The translations under genes and the position numbers were made by a program. 64,000 bases of DNA from Collinsella sp. BG-O-102 (GTDB lineage: Bacteria; Actinomycetota; Coriobacteriia; Coriobacteriales; Coriobacteriaceae): contig NZ_JAMOKO010000006.1 in assembly GCF_023656745.1 (NCBI RefSeq), positions 1 through 64,000 of the forward strand, given 5' to 3'. Positions 45,667-54,890 of this stretch are shown here, piece after piece (position 1 is the first letter of the stretch; each line of letters begins with the position of its first letter). The notes under the pieces are model-generated. The model was not told where the DNA came from. It ran no database searches and saw nothing but the letters and a program-made list of their open reading frames with translations.

Positions 45667-47578
45667 GGCCGCTACCGCCGAGCACGCACGCAACCGCAAG
45701 GGCGGCACCATGACGCGCCTCATCAAGATGCTCTTTGGCTTCTACCCGGTGCTTTTGCCCCTCGTCGTCGCCGGCGTGGTGCTCTGCGCCATCATCAACT
45801 CCATCGGCGCGACGTTTCTCCAGAGCGCGCTGCAGGTCATCAGCGAATCATGGCAGTCGGGCGACTGGACGGCCGCGCAGCCCAAAATTCTGAAGCTTGT
45901 GACTACCCTCGGCTGCATCTACGCCGTGGGCGTCGCGTCTTCGCTCTTCTGGAACCGCGCCATGGCCGTCATCACGCAGGGCTCGCTCGAGAAGCTGCGC
46001 GAGAAGATGTTCAACCGCATGCAGGACCTGCCGATCCGCTACTTCGACACGCATCAGCGCGGCGACATCATGAGCCACTACACCAACGACATCGACACGC
46101 TGCGCCAAATGATCAGCCAGTCGCTGCCCAACCTGCTCATGACGATCATCGTTATCGTCACGGTGTTCTTCATCATGCTGTACTACAGCGTTTGGATGTG
46201 CCTGGTCATCATTGCCGGCGTCGCCTTTATGACCTTTATGACCAAGCTGCTCGGCTCCAACTCCGCGCGCTTCTTCATTGCACAGCAGACCGAGCTCGGC
46301 GTGGTCGAAGGTCATATCGAGGAGGTCATGAACGGTCAGAAGGTCGTCAAGGCGTTTTGCCACGAGTCCGCCGCCGAGGCCGATTTCGATGAGCGCAACG
46401 AAAAGCTCTTCGAGGTCTCGCAGAAGGCCAACATGTACGCCAACATCCTCATGCCCGTCCTTATGAACCTGGGCAACCTGCTCTACGTGCTGGTCGCGCT
46501 GGCCGGCGGCATCTTCCTGGCGCTGGGCGTGCCTAACCTGAGCATCTCGGGCACGGCGCTTTCCATCGCCGTCGTGGTACCGTTCCTCAACATGACCAAG
46601 CAGTTCTGCGGCCAGATCGGCCAGATCTCGCAGCAGATCAACGCCGTGGTCATGGGCCTTGCCGGCGCCGAGCGCATCTTTGAGCTGCTCGACGAGGAGC
46701 CCGAGGCCGACGAGGGCTACGTGACGCTTGTCAACGCGCAGGTCAACCCCGACACTTGGCAGCTCGAGGAGGCCGACCACCACACCGGCATGTGGGCGTG
46801 GAAGCATCCGCACCGCGCGACCGGCGAAATTGAGTACGTGCCGCTGCGTGGCGATCTGGTCATGGACAACGTCGACTTTGGCTACACGCCCGACCACGAG
46901 GTGTTGCACGGCGTGTCCGTGTTTGCCAAGCCGGGCCAGAAGGTCGCGTTTGTCGGCGCCACCGGTGCCGGCAAGACGACCATCACCAACCTCATCAACC
47001 GCTTCTACGACATCGCCGACGGCAAGATCCGCTACGACGGCATCAACGTCAACAAGATCCGCAAGGCCGACCTGCGCCGCTCGCTGGGCGTCGTGCTACA
47101 GGACGTGAACCTGTTCACCGGCACTGTGATGGATAACATCCGCTACGGCAACCTGGACGCTACCGACGAGGAGTGCATCGCGGCGGCCAAGCTCGCGGGC
47201 GCGGATGACTTTATCACCCGCCTGCCCGACGGCTACGACACCATGCTCACCGGCAACGGCGCGCAGCTGTCGCAGGGCCAGCGTCAGCTGATTTCGATCG
47301 CACGCGCCGCCGTCGCCGATCCGCCGGCAATGATTCTGGACGAGGCCACGTCGAGCATCGATACCCGCACCGAGGCTATCGTGCAGGCCGGCATGGACAA
47401 GCTCATGGAAGGCCGCACGACGTTTGTCATCGCGCACCGTCTCTCCACCGTGCGCAACTCCGACGCAATCATCTGTCTGGACCACGGCCGCATCATCGAG
47501 CGCGGCAACCACGACGAGCTGATCGCCAAGCGCGGATACTACTATCAGCTCTATACCGGAGCGTTTGAGCTGGAGTAG
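45659..47578 (+). CDS. ABC exporter half-transporter, canonical ATP site
   Basis: 639 residues with six membrane helices and an NBD: Walker A GATGAGKTT, signature LSQGQRQL, Walker B MILDEATSSID with the catalytic Glu, and IAHRLST. An insertion of about 40 residues lies between the membrane part and the NBD (about residues 360-400, rich in Trp/His). It should pair with the gene upstream to form one asymmetric drug or lipid exporter under MarR control. Confidence 0.93.
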   Translation: MSKAATAEHARNRKGGTMTRLIKMLFGFYPVLLPLVVAGVVLCAIINSIGATFLQSALQVISESWQSGDWTAAQPKILKLVTTLGCIYAVGVASSLFWNRAMAVITQGSLEKLREKMFNRMQDLPIRYFDTHQRGDIMSHYTNDIDTLRQMISQSLPNLLMTIIVIVTVFFIMLYYSVWMCLVIIAGVAFMTFMTKLLGSNSARFFIAQQTELGVVEGHIEEVMNGQKVVKAFCHESAAEADFDERNEKLFEVSQKANMYANILMPVLMNLGNLLYVLVALAGGIFLALGVPNLSISGTALSIAVVVPFLNMTKQFCGQIGQISQQINAVVMGLAGAERIFELLDEEPEADEGYVTLVNAQVNPDTWQLEEADHHTGMWAWKHPHRATGEIEYVPLRGDLVMDNVDFGYTPDHEVLHGVSVFAKPGQKVAFVGATGAGKTTITNLINRFYDIADGKIRYDGINVNKIRKADLRRSLGVVLQDVNLFTGTVMDNIRYGNLDATDEECIAAAKLAGADDFITRLPDGYDTMLTGNGAQLSQGQRQLISIARAAVADPPAMILDEATSSIDTRTEAIVQAGMDKLMEGRTTFVIAHRLSTVRNSDAIICLDHGRIIERGNHDELIAKRGYYYQLYTGAFELE

Positions 47579-47702
47579 TTCGGCTCGCCGAGATGGCCGA
47601 TTTGCCGCTCATTCGTCGGGCATGACCCCAAGGTCAATGCCCTCCTCTTTCGGGGCAAATCGACTCATCTCAACGACCCAAACACAATGCACCGCAACGC
47701 AT

Positions 47703-47738
47703 AAAGCCTCCGCAGCCACACGAGCTGCGGAGGCTTTT
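47703..47738 (+). terminator. Terminator after the ABC exporter operon
   Basis: AAAGCCTCCGCAG with CTGCGGAGGCTTTT, an 11-13 base perfect stem with flanking A and T runs; can serve the converging GGDEF gene as well. Confidence 0.92.
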
Positions 47739-47758
47739 CTATGCCCTTTGTTACAAGC

Positions 47759-48850
47759 TTATCGTTCCTCGCGTTGCGGCCCGGCCGCCTCGGCTGTCTT
47801 TACGCGGTTCTTGTCGATGTACATGTTTTTGTCGGCCTGGGAAAAGAGCTCGCGCATCGTAGGCGGTTCATCAAAATCACTGGAAAGCGCGTAACCCACC
47901 GCATAGCTAATAGGCATGTCGGGATGAGCCTCGGAATACTCGTTCACGTTCGCACGAACCCGATCGAGACAGGACTCCACGGCAGCTCGATCGGCATCCC
48001 ACAGCACCGCGATAAACTCATCGCCACCGTCGCGGCCCACAAAGCAGGTCTCGGACGCCACGCACCCCAGCTGCTGGGCAAAAGAACGGATGTATTCGTC
48101 GCCCTTCTCGTGGCCGAAGTTGTTATTGACCGTATGCAGATTGTTAAGGTCGAAGACGCACACCGCAACGGGCGCCTCCGCGGAGACAGGCCGCTCCTGC
48201 CCCAAGATCTCCTCGCACTTGTTCTTGTTGGGCAGTCCCGTGGCTTCGTCGAGATAGACTTTGCTCTGCAGCTCGCGGTTGAGCGCGGCAGTGCGCACCG
48301 CGCGAACAAGTTCGACCGCAAAGGTCGCCACCAAGCCCACGATGTCGATGATCACCAAGCCCTCGAGATAGTTGAGCGCCGACGCCTTCTCCTGAGAGTA
48401 GTCCTCTGCGAGTCGCGTAGCATCGTCGCAAATGCCAAAGAATTCCTCGCTCATGGAGATGATGTCGGTGTTCTCGTAGCCGACTTCGCGCACACGGATG
48501 ATCTCGACGCAAAGCTCATCAAAATAATTTGCAAGCTCGGTCATCTTTGCCTGATACTCGTCGTCGTCGAGACGGACGAGGTTGAGGTCGTCGCTTCCGT
48601 AACGCAAACCGTTGATGTATGAATCCACGGCTTTAAGCAGGTCATCTTGAGGCTGGCCCGCGTCCTCGAGCTTAACGATTCGCTGCGTGGTACCGCGCAC
48701 CAGACCGGCGTAGTTGACCACGCGCGCCGTGCCCTGGATATCGGAGACGAGCAGCATAACATTAATGAAGAAGAAGATGAGAACTGCCGTGAGCACCATC
48801 ATGAGCAGGCGCATCGCCCGGCTGGCTTTCTTGGCGACAGAAGTATTCAC
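47759..48850 (-). CDS. membrane-bound GGDEF protein (probable diguanylate cyclase)
   Basis: About 363 residues. Two membrane helices (near residues 15-35 and 170-190) enclose a helical sensor-like region; the C-terminal GGDEF domain carries DEATGLPNKNKCE, the catalytic GRDGGDEF and a FSQADKNMY end, so it could make cyclic di-GMP from GTP. I do not see an RxxD inhibitory site before GGDEF. GTG at 48850 follows TGAGGAG by eight bases and is preferred to an ATG at 48916. Confidence 0.88.
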   Translation of the reverse strand: MNTSVAKKASRAMRLLMMVLTAVLIFFFINVMLLVSDIQGTARVVNYAGLVRGTTQRIVKLEDAGQPQDDLLKAVDSYINGLRYGSDDLNLVRLDDDEYQAKMTELANYFDELCVEIIRVREVGYENTDIISMSEEFFGICDDATRLAEDYSQEKASALNYLEGLVIIDIVGLVATFAVELVRAVRTAALNRELQSKVYLDEATGLPNKNKCEEILGQERPVSAEAPVAVCVFDLNNLHTVNNNFGHEKGDEYIRSFAQQLGCVASETCFVGRDGGDEFIAVLWDADRAAVESCLDRVRANVNEYSEAHPDMPISYAVGYALSSDFDEPPTMRELFSQADKNMYIDKNRVKTAEAAGPQREER

Positions 48851-48924
48851 AAGTTCACTCCTCAAATGACAAAAGTGCAGGTAGCACACAGTGTGCTGAA
48901 ATTCACGTGAGGTCAACTCTACCA

Positions 48925-48959
48925 GATGATTTTTCTAGGACGGGGATTAAAGAATCATC
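48925..48959. repeat. Small hairpin repeat GATGATT...AATCATC
   Basis: Seven-base arms enclose TTTCTAGGACGGGGATTAA. A related half copy, GACGATTTTTCTAGGGCGGGG, occurs at about 53512-53532. Confidence 0.5.
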
Positions 48960-48969
48960 GACACGATAG

Positions 48970-49848
48970 CTATTTGAGGAGTTGGGCCATGGCGTTGACG
49001 AATTTTTGGACTTGGAGGGTGGGCTCGAGCGGATAGTGCAAAAAGACCGGCACCTCACGGCCGCACAGGAACGGCACGCCCACAAAGGCTGGGTGCACCC
49101 CCGACCACGCCCCGCAGGTGAGCACCGCGTCACCCTTTTCCTCTGCCTCGTTAAAGAGCGCAAAGTCAAAGCTGTCCACGTCGATCACGTCCACGCCGCC
49201 GTCGGCCAACAGGTCGATGCGCAGGCTGTCCATAGCGTCGTTGCCGTGACGGAGCACGCGCAGACGCATGCCCTCCAGGTCGGCAACCGTGATGCGCGTC
49301 TTGCGCGCCAGCGGGCTCGTGCGCGGCAGGTCGATATAAAACGGCACGTTAACGATGCGGAGCTTTTGGCAGGCATCGCCCCAGCGCGGAGTCGAAAAAC
49401 TCGACTGCACTACATCCACCTCGCGGCCAAGGCTGCGCATGACGGATTCGCGCTCGTCGTAGAGATCGCTTACCGGCACGATCTCGAATCGCAGCGATGG
49501 CTCCATCTCGTGGATGCCCGTCCACATCGACAGCGTTTGGCGCCCCGGGCACATCATCGACACGCCCAGGCGCACGGCACCGCCATCGCCCGCCGCGCGT
49601 CGGGCACGGCGCAGCGCGTCCTCGGACTGCCGCATGATCGAGCGCGCGTCATCCACCAGCAGTGCGCCGGCCGGCGTCACCTTGACACCCGAGTGCGAGC
49701 GTTCGAACAGCGTGATGCCGAACTCGGCCTCGAAACCCGACACCTGCTTGACGAGCGCCGGGGTCGACACGCGCAATTTTGCCGCCGCACGCGAGAAGCT
49801 TCCCAGCTCCGCGGCGGCCGATATGGCCTCAAGTCGTCGATCGTACAC
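48970..49848 (-). CDS. LysR family transcriptional regulator
   Basis: About 292 residues. N-terminal winged helix RRLEAISAAAELGSFSRAAAKLRVSTPALVKQV, then the linker helix and the periplasmic-binding-like sensor domain. GTG at 49848 has GGGAG six bases upstream and places the helix-turn-helix at the usual distance from the start; an in-frame ATG lies at 49881. It is divergent from the SDR-MFS-Gfo/Idh operon and probably controls it. Confidence 0.9.
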   Translation of the reverse strand: MYDRRLEAISAAAELGSFSRAAAKLRVSTPALVKQVSGFEAEFGITLFERSHSGVKVTPAGALLVDDARSIMRQSEDALRRARRAAGDGGAVRLGVSMMCPGRQTLSMWTGIHEMEPSLRFEIVPVSDLYDERESVMRSLGREVDVVQSSFSTPRWGDACQKLRIVNVPFYIDLPRTSPLARKTRITVADLEGMRLRVLRHGNDAMDSLRIDLLADGGVDVIDVDSFDFALFNEAEEKGDAVLTCGAWSGVHPAFVGVPFLCGREVPVFLHYPLEPTLQVQKFVNAMAQLLK

Positions 49849-49915
49849 GTCAATCTCCCGTTTTCGCGTCTGTGGCCACATGATGCCACAGGGGGTTGTT
49901 TTCGCAGGTCACGCG

Positions 49916-49964
49916 CTCAATTGAGAAAAACTGCATCGCACGGTGTAAACCTACGGTTAACGCC
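49916..49964 (+). promoter_or_regulatory. Promoter and candidate LysR sites of the SDR operon
   Basis: TTGAGA (49921-49926) and TGTAAA (49944-49949) lie 17 bases apart. The palindrome CTCAATTGAG (49916-49925) overlaps the -35, and GGTGTAAACC with GGTTAACGCC (49942-49964) overlaps the -10. A separate palindrome TGTGGC...GCCACA sits at 49871-49890 near the LysR start. Confidence 0.6.
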
Positions 49965-50080
49965 ATTCTAACAAATATGCAATTCACCTGCGCAAATGCA
50001 AAGCATACGATAACCAGCGAAAACCACGTGGGTCGGTTAATGGGAGCGACCCACCGGGAGGCACAAGAAGGGAAGTTCCT

Positions 50081-50962
50081 ATGAGCAACTGGCTTAAGCT
50101 CGAGGGCGATGTCTGCGCCGTGACCGGCGCACTCGGCGGTATGGGCGTCGAGATTTGCCGCGAGTTCGCCCGCAACGGCGCTAACGTCGTCCTGCTCGAT
50201 CTGGACGAGGAAAAGGTCAAGGCCGCTGCCGCCGACCTCGCCGCCGAGTTTGGCATCCACGCCGAGGGTTACAAGATGAACGCCACCGACGAGGCCGAGG
50301 TTCAGGCCGCCGTCGACGCCACCATCGCCGACTTCGGCCGCGTCGACGTTCTCGTCAACACCGCCGGCATCCTGCGCTTCGCCGCCATGGAGGACCTGCC
50401 GCTGAGCGACTGGGAGCAGGTGCTCAACGTCAATCTCACCGGTTACTTCATCACCTCGCAGCGCTTTGGTCGCGAGATGATCAAGGCCGGCCAGGGCCGC
50501 CTGGTGCATATCTCGACCGTCGCCAGCCACTCCCCCGAGACGTTCTCGGGCGTGTACAGCTCCACCAAGGCCGGCGTCAACATGATGTCCAAGATGCTCG
50601 CCGCCGAGTGGGGCCCCTACGGCGTCCGCTCCAACTGCGTCGAGCCCTGCTTCGTTAAGACCCCGATGTCGGCCAACTTCTACGCCGACCCCGAGGTCGA
50701 AAAGAGCCGCAGCCGCCTGATCGCCACGCGTCGCATCGGCGAGGTCAGTGATATCGCCGACGCCGTCATGTTCCTGGCGTCCAAGCGCTCGGACTTTACC
50801 ACCGGCGACGCCATCAAGGTCGATGGTGGCTTCTCCAATATGATGGGCGACCTCACCGCCAAGCCCGGCGGCCGTCGCGCCTATGCCGACAACTACCTCA
50901 AGAACAAGGGTGTCGAGCTTTGGTCCGATGAGTCCGGCGTCGCCAAGCCGACTGACCAGTAA
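50081..50962 (+). CDS. SDR family NAD(P)-dependent oxidoreductase
   Basis: Classical short-chain dehydrogenase. The cofactor motif TGALGGMG lies near the start, DLDEEK at the end of strand 2 suggests NAD preference, NTAG follows, and the catalytic Ser and YSSTK are in HISTVASHSPETFSGVYSSTK. 293 residues, with a C-terminal extension of about 40 residues beyond the usual KVDGGF end. First gene of a three-gene operon; its substrate, likely a sugar, polyol or hydroxy acid, is unknown. Confidence 0.92.
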   Translation: MSNWLKLEGDVCAVTGALGGMGVEICREFARNGANVVLLDLDEEKVKAAAADLAAEFGIHAEGYKMNATDEAEVQAAVDATIADFGRVDVLVNTAGILRFAAMEDLPLSDWEQVLNVNLTGYFITSQRFGREMIKAGQGRLVHISTVASHSPETFSGVYSSTKAGVNMMSKMLAAEWGPYGVRSNCVEPCFVKTPMSANFYADPEVEKSRSRLIATRRIGEVSDIADAVMFLASKRSDFTTGDAIKVDGGFSNMMGDLTAKPGGRRAYADNYLKNKGVELWSDESGVAKPTDQ

Positions 50963-51028
50963 ACCAACCCGACAGGGAGGACCCGCGGACACGCCTGTTC
51001 CTCCTCCGTATCGATTAGAAAGAGTCCA

Positions 51029-52285
51029 ATGGCTTCCACCAACTCCAACAAGGGTCGCGCCGTCGTGCTTTCCGCCGCGTGCGTCACCATGTTCTTCATC
51101 AGCTCCATCGCGCTGTATTCCGTCGTGAGCAAGAACCTGCTCGCCGTCTACCCCGAGTGGTCCAGCGCCCTTACCTGGGCTTTCCCGGTCTTCCAGACCA
51201 TCATGGCCGTGACGGGCATCTTCGCCGGCCGCATCTCCGATAAGATCGGCCCGCGCAACGTCGTGATCGCCGCCGCCGTGTGCTACGGCGTGGGCTGGTT
51301 CATGTCCGGCACCGTCACCGAGCCGTGGCAGTTCTACCTGTGGTTCTCGCTCGTCGCCGCCATCGGCAACGGCCTGGGCTACAACCCGGCGCTCACCACG
51401 GGTCAGAAGTGGTTCATCGACAAGAAGGGCCTTGCCTCCGGCATCACCCTGGCCGCTTCGACCGCCGGCCCCGCCGTGCTGTCCCCGGTGCTCGCCTCGC
51501 TGCTCATCCCAAGCCTGGGAATCTTTGGCGCCCTTAAGGCGCTCGGCGTTATCTTCTTTGTGATGATCACCGCCTCCGCCCTGTTCCTGAAGGCCCCCGA
51601 GGCCGGTTGGCTGCCCGAGGGCTTCGAGGCCCCCAAGGGCGGCGCGCATGCCGGTACCTTCGGCGACCTCACCCCGGGCGAGATGGTCAAGACCCCGCGC
51701 TTCTGGGTTCTCATCGTCACCTTCGCCTTTGCCGCCACCGCGGGCACCCTGCTCGTGGGCAAGGTTGCCTCCATCGCCGCCGTCCAGCTCTTCGCCGACC
51801 CCACGAGCGCCGCGGCCGTCGCCCTCGGCGGTGTGGTGGTCTCCGTCAACACCTGCGCCAACCTGGTTGGCCGTCTGTCCTTTGGCCAGATCATCGACAA
51901 GCTCGGCGCCTATAAGTCGCTGCTCATCAGCCTTGTCGTCACCATCGTCGCACTCGTCATCATGTCGATGAGCTTTACGCAGAGTATGTTCTTTGTGGCG
52001 CTCGCCCTGCTCGGCTTTAGCTTTGGCGCCCTGCTCGTCATCTACCCGCCGCTCACCGGTGGCGCCTTCGGCACCAGCAACATCGGCGTCAACTACGGCA
52101 TCATGTTTTTGGGCTATGCCGCTTCCACCTGGATCAGCCAGCCCATCACCGCCGTGCTGTATCACGCCGAGGCTGGCAGCGCCGCCTACCAGCAGTCCTT
52201 CTACGGCGCCATTGTGATCGCCGCCATCGCCGTCGTGCTCACCGTCTACATGATGGTCTCCGACAGCAAGAAGAAGTCCGCCTAG
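51029..52285 (+). CDS. MFS transporter, OFA (oxalate/formate antiporter-like) family
   Basis: 418 residues and 12 membrane helices. FAGRISDKIGPRNVV is the motif-A loop, and GNGLGYNPALTTGQKWFIDKKGLASGI is characteristic of the OFA branch that carries small carboxylates. It sits between SDR and Gfo/Idh genes, so it most likely imports their substrate. Ligand not deducible. Confidence 0.9.
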   Translation: MASTNSNKGRAVVLSAACVTMFFISSIALYSVVSKNLLAVYPEWSSALTWAFPVFQTIMAVTGIFAGRISDKIGPRNVVIAAAVCYGVGWFMSGTVTEPWQFYLWFSLVAAIGNGLGYNPALTTGQKWFIDKKGLASGITLAASTAGPAVLSPVLASLLIPSLGIFGALKALGVIFFVMITASALFLKAPEAGWLPEGFEAPKGGAHAGTFGDLTPGEMVKTPRFWVLIVTFAFAATAGTLLVGKVASIAAVQLFADPTSAAAVALGGVVVSVNTCANLVGRLSFGQIIDKLGAYKSLLISLVVTIVALVIMSMSFTQSMFFVALALLGFSFGALLVIYPPLTGGAFGTSNIGVNYGIMFLGYAASTWISQPITAVLYHAEAGSAAYQQSFYGAIVIAAIAVVLTVYMMVSDSKKKSA

Positions 52286-52293
52286 TTTTACCG

Positions 52294-52323
52294 ATGCGAC
52301 AAGGACCGCCCCCTTGCCGCATT
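52294..52323. repeat. GTGACAAAG palindrome, diverged copy inside an operon
   Basis: ATGCGACAAGGACCGCC followed by CCCTTGCCGCATT; base changes in one arm are matched in the other (GCGACAAGG with CCTTGCCGC). Lies between the MFS and Gfo/Idh genes. Confidence 0.75.
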
Positions 52324-52351
52324 CCACCGCCACCAGTATTAAGGAGTCGAA

Positions 52352-53392
52352 ATGTCTGAGCTCAACCCCGTCCGCATTGCCGTTATCGGCGCCGGCGCCA
52401 TGGGCCGCAACCACATCCGCTTTGTCACCGAGGAGCCCGAGGCCGAGCTCGTCGCCATCGCCGACGCCTTTGAGGGCGCCCGCGCCACGGCCGAGGCCGC
52501 CGGCGTGCCGTTTTATACCGATCCCGCCCAGATGATGGACGAGGTCAAGCCCGAGGCCGTCATCATCGCCACGCCCAACGACCTACACCTGGGCGTTGCC
52601 CGCGAGGCTGTGAAGCGCAACATCGTGCCGCTGGTCGAAAAGCCGATCTCCAACGACCTCGAGGATGCCCAGGCCTTTGCCGCCGAGGCCGAGACCGCCG
52701 GCGTGCCCGTACTCGTGGGTCAGCACCGTCGCCACAATCCCTTCGTCAACAAGGCCAAGGAGATCATCGAGTCCGGCGAGCTGGGCAAGCTCACCGTGTC
52801 GAGCTTCCACTACATGATCTATAAGAATGACGAGTACTTCGATGTCGAGTGGCGCCGCAAGAAGGGTGCCGGCCCGATCCTGGTCAACCTGGTGCACGAC
52901 GTCGACCTGCTCCGCTACCTGCTGGGCGAGCCCGTTGCCGTCCAGGGCATGCAGTCCAGCGCCGCCCGCGGTTTTGAGACCGAGGACTCCGCCGTGGTCA
53001 ACGTCCGTTTTGCCGATGGCGCGCTCGCAAGCATGACCATCTCTGACGCCACCGCCAGCCCCTGGAACTGGGAGGCCACCGCTCGCGAGGATCCGCAGTA
53101 CCGCCCCTTCGACGCCGACGCCTACTTTATCGGCGGCACTAAGGGCGCCCTTTCGCTGCCCCGCCTGCACCGGTTCTCCTACGACGGCGCCTCCAACTGG
53201 CACAAGCCGCTGCAGATGGAGATCCCGGCCGTGGACCCGGCGCTGCCGCACAAGATGCAGCTCAAGCACTTTGTGAAGGTCGTTCGCCGCGAGGTCGAGC
53301 CCGTCGTGACCCCCGCCGATAACGTTAAGACGCTCACGCTTCTCAACGCCATCAAGGAGGCCGCCGAGACCGGCCAGCTCGTCGAGCTGTAA
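52352..53392 (+). CDS. Gfo/Idh/MocA family oxidoreductase
   Basis: 346 residues. Rossmann motif AVIGAGAMGRNH, the conserved EKPISN lysine motif, and a C-terminal alpha/beta substrate domain containing GGTKGALSLPR and HDVDLLRYL. The family oxidises or isomerises sugars and inositols with NAD(P). Forms an operon with the SDR and MFS genes; AAGGAG lies ahead of the ATG. Confidence 0.93.
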   Translation: MSELNPVRIAVIGAGAMGRNHIRFVTEEPEAELVAIADAFEGARATAEAAGVPFYTDPAQMMDEVKPEAVIIATPNDLHLGVAREAVKRNIVPLVEKPISNDLEDAQAFAAEAETAGVPVLVGQHRRHNPFVNKAKEIIESGELGKLTVSSFHYMIYKNDEYFDVEWRRKKGAGPILVNLVHDVDLLRYLLGEPVAVQGMQSSAARGFETEDSAVVNVRFADGALASMTISDATASPWNWEATAREDPQYRPFDADAYFIGGTKGALSLPRLHRFSYDGASNWHKPLQMEIPAVDPALPHKMQLKHFVKVVRREVEPVVTPADNVKTLTLLNAIKEAAETGQLVEL

Positions 53393-53465
53393 TGCCTTAA
53401 GAGCGGCCGCGGCAGATACCCCATGCCGAACCCCTCGGTCCGCCACCAATAAGCCCCTCTTCTTT

Positions 53466-53500
53466 GCCCCGCGAGCAGCCTCCTGCCCGCGGGGCTTTTT
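53466..53500 (+). terminator. Terminator after the Gfo/Idh gene
   Basis: GCCCCGCG and CGCGGGGC arms with a 14-base loop, followed by TTTTT. Confidence 0.9.
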
Positions 53501-53571
53501 GCTACCTTGCCGACGATTTTTCTAGGGCGGGGGCTATTTTGTACCTCGGCTTGATTCGTTCGCCACCAAAT

Positions 53572-53590
53572 GGGCCTATCTACTACGTTT
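53572..53590. repeat. 19-base inverted repeat, left of IS110
   Basis: GGGCCTATCTACTACGTTT, exact inverse of 55253-55271. Similarity continues a few bases (AACCGAT against GAACCGTAT). Confidence 0.9.
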
Positions 53591-53651
53591 AACCGATTAC
53601 CCTCAACCATGCCGAATTTCGCGAAATTAAAACCGACGCTCCTATAAGTTG

Positions 53652-54890
53652 TCAAGAGGCAGTTTGCGGGAGCGTTCTCTCCAATTCGCACAGGAGCTCG
53701 TAATACCTCCTCTCCAGTTTCGTCGACCGCCGTTTCCCCCGTTCCAAGTGCCCGAGTGTGGCTGCGGACAGGCCGAGCTCCGCGGCGGCTTTCTTCTGAG
53801 TCACCCGCATCGCCTTGCGCATCTTCGCGAGCTCGGGGCCTTCCGGCGCGGCGCCGTCGGGGTTCGGGTCCATGAGCACGTGGTACACCTCCCGCGCTAT
53901 GTAGCGCTTCAGGCAGCGGACCGCCTCCCGCCGGGACTTCCCCTCGGAGGTCCGCCTCGCCACGTACCTCCTCGTCCTCTCGTCGTACGCCATGCGCTTG
54001 ATCGCGATCTCGTAGAGCGCCCAGTTCGCCTGCCGGTTGCCGCCGCGGTTGAGCCTGTGCCGGTCCGTCTTCCCGCTCGACGCGGGGATCGGGGAGGCGC
54101 CGCACATCATCGAGAACGCCGCCTCGCCCTTCAGCCTGCCGGGGTTGTCGCCGGCGGCCACGACCAGGGCGGCGGCGGTCGTGGTGCCGCAGCCCTCGAC
54201 GCCGAGCAGCGCGGGCGCGTTCGCCTCCAGCAGCGCGCGGATGCGCTCGTCGAGGGACTCGACCTGGCTGCGGGCCTCCTTCCAGACCGCCGCGACGGAC
54301 CGCAGCGAGGCCAGCACGCTCTCCTCGAGCGCGTCGCCCGCCTTCCTCCCGCGCGCGAGCAGCGGCATGAGGTCCTTCGGCCGCTCGCGGCCCCTGAACC
54401 GCTCCCTCAGGGCGCTCGGGGCCGTCGTGAGCATCGACTTCGCGCAGGCCACGCAGGACGTGGACGTCGCGACGGCCAGCCTGCGCGCGACGTAGAGCTG
54501 GCGCACCGCCTCGACCCAGCCGTCCTGCGACTTCGGCACGGAGCAGCCCCTCCCGGACGCCGCCTTGCGCGCCGCGCGCTCGGCGTCCAGCGGGTCGCTC
54601 TTCCCCTCGCCGGGCCTCACCTTGTCCCTCTTGGGCCTGAGCACCTCGACGACGTTGTACCCGAGCTCCACGAGCCTCCTCGTCAGCCCGGCCCCGTACG
54701 ATGCCGTGCCCTCGACGCCGACGACCATGCAGCTCCCCGGGTCGCCTATCGCCTCCGCCAGCCTGTCGTAGCCCTCGGGGTCGGCCCCGAAGCTCCCGCT
54801 CCAGATCTTCCTCCCGAGGCCGTCGAGCAGGCACAGGACATGCACGTCCTCGTGCGTGTCGACGCCCGCGATGACCGTTTCGCCTTCCAT
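53652..54890 (-). CDS. IS110 family transposase with C-terminal HTH
   Basis: 412 residues. The N-terminal RuvC-like DEDD domain begins with VIAGVDTHEDVH and includes VGVEGTASYG and KSDPLDAERAA; the C-terminal domain carries GVEGCGTTTAAALVVAAGD, then PIPASSGKTDRHRL with the presumed catalytic serine. After it comes an extra segment of about 55 residues, MRKAMRVTQKKAAAELGLS...LERGKRRS, an XRE-like helix-turn-helix not usual in the family. ATG at 54890 follows CGAGGGGAGC. It appears intact. Confidence 0.93.
   Translation of the reverse strand: MEGETVIAGVDTHEDVHVLCLLDGLGRKIWSGSFGADPEGYDRLAEAIGDPGSCMVVGVEGTASYGAGLTRRLVELGYNVVEVLRPKRDKVRPGEGKSDPLDAERAARKAASGRGCSVPKSQDGWVEAVRQLYVARRLAVATSTSCVACAKSMLTTAPSALRERFRGRERPKDLMPLLARGRKAGDALEESVLASLRSVAAVWKEARSQVESLDERIRALLEANAPALLGVEGCGTTTAAALVVAAGDNPGRLKGEAAFSMMCGASPIPASSGKTDRHRLNRGGNRQANWALYEIAIKRMAYDERTRRYVARRTSEGKSRREAVRCLKRYIAREVYHVLMDPNPDGAAPEGPELAKMRKAMRVTQKKAAAELGLSAATLGHLERGKRRSTKLERRYYELLCELERTLPQTAS

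Noticed and set aside
47615-47645. Hairpin GGGCATGACC-CCAA-GGTCAATGCCC after the ABC operon as a further copy of the structured repeat
   Set aside because: It resembles only the apical loop of the element at 4869 and lacks the outer stems and conserved joints.
49850-52414. Long minus-strand open frame (854 codons) opposite the SDR and MFS genes
   Set aside because: Gly/Asp/His-rich shadow of GC-rich codons; no ribosome site or motif, and the plus-strand genes are complete and recognisable.
53179-54834. Arg/Gly-rich open frame across the IS110 transposase and the Gfo/Idh end
   Set aside because: Low-complexity shadow in another frame; the transposase frame carries all family motifs.
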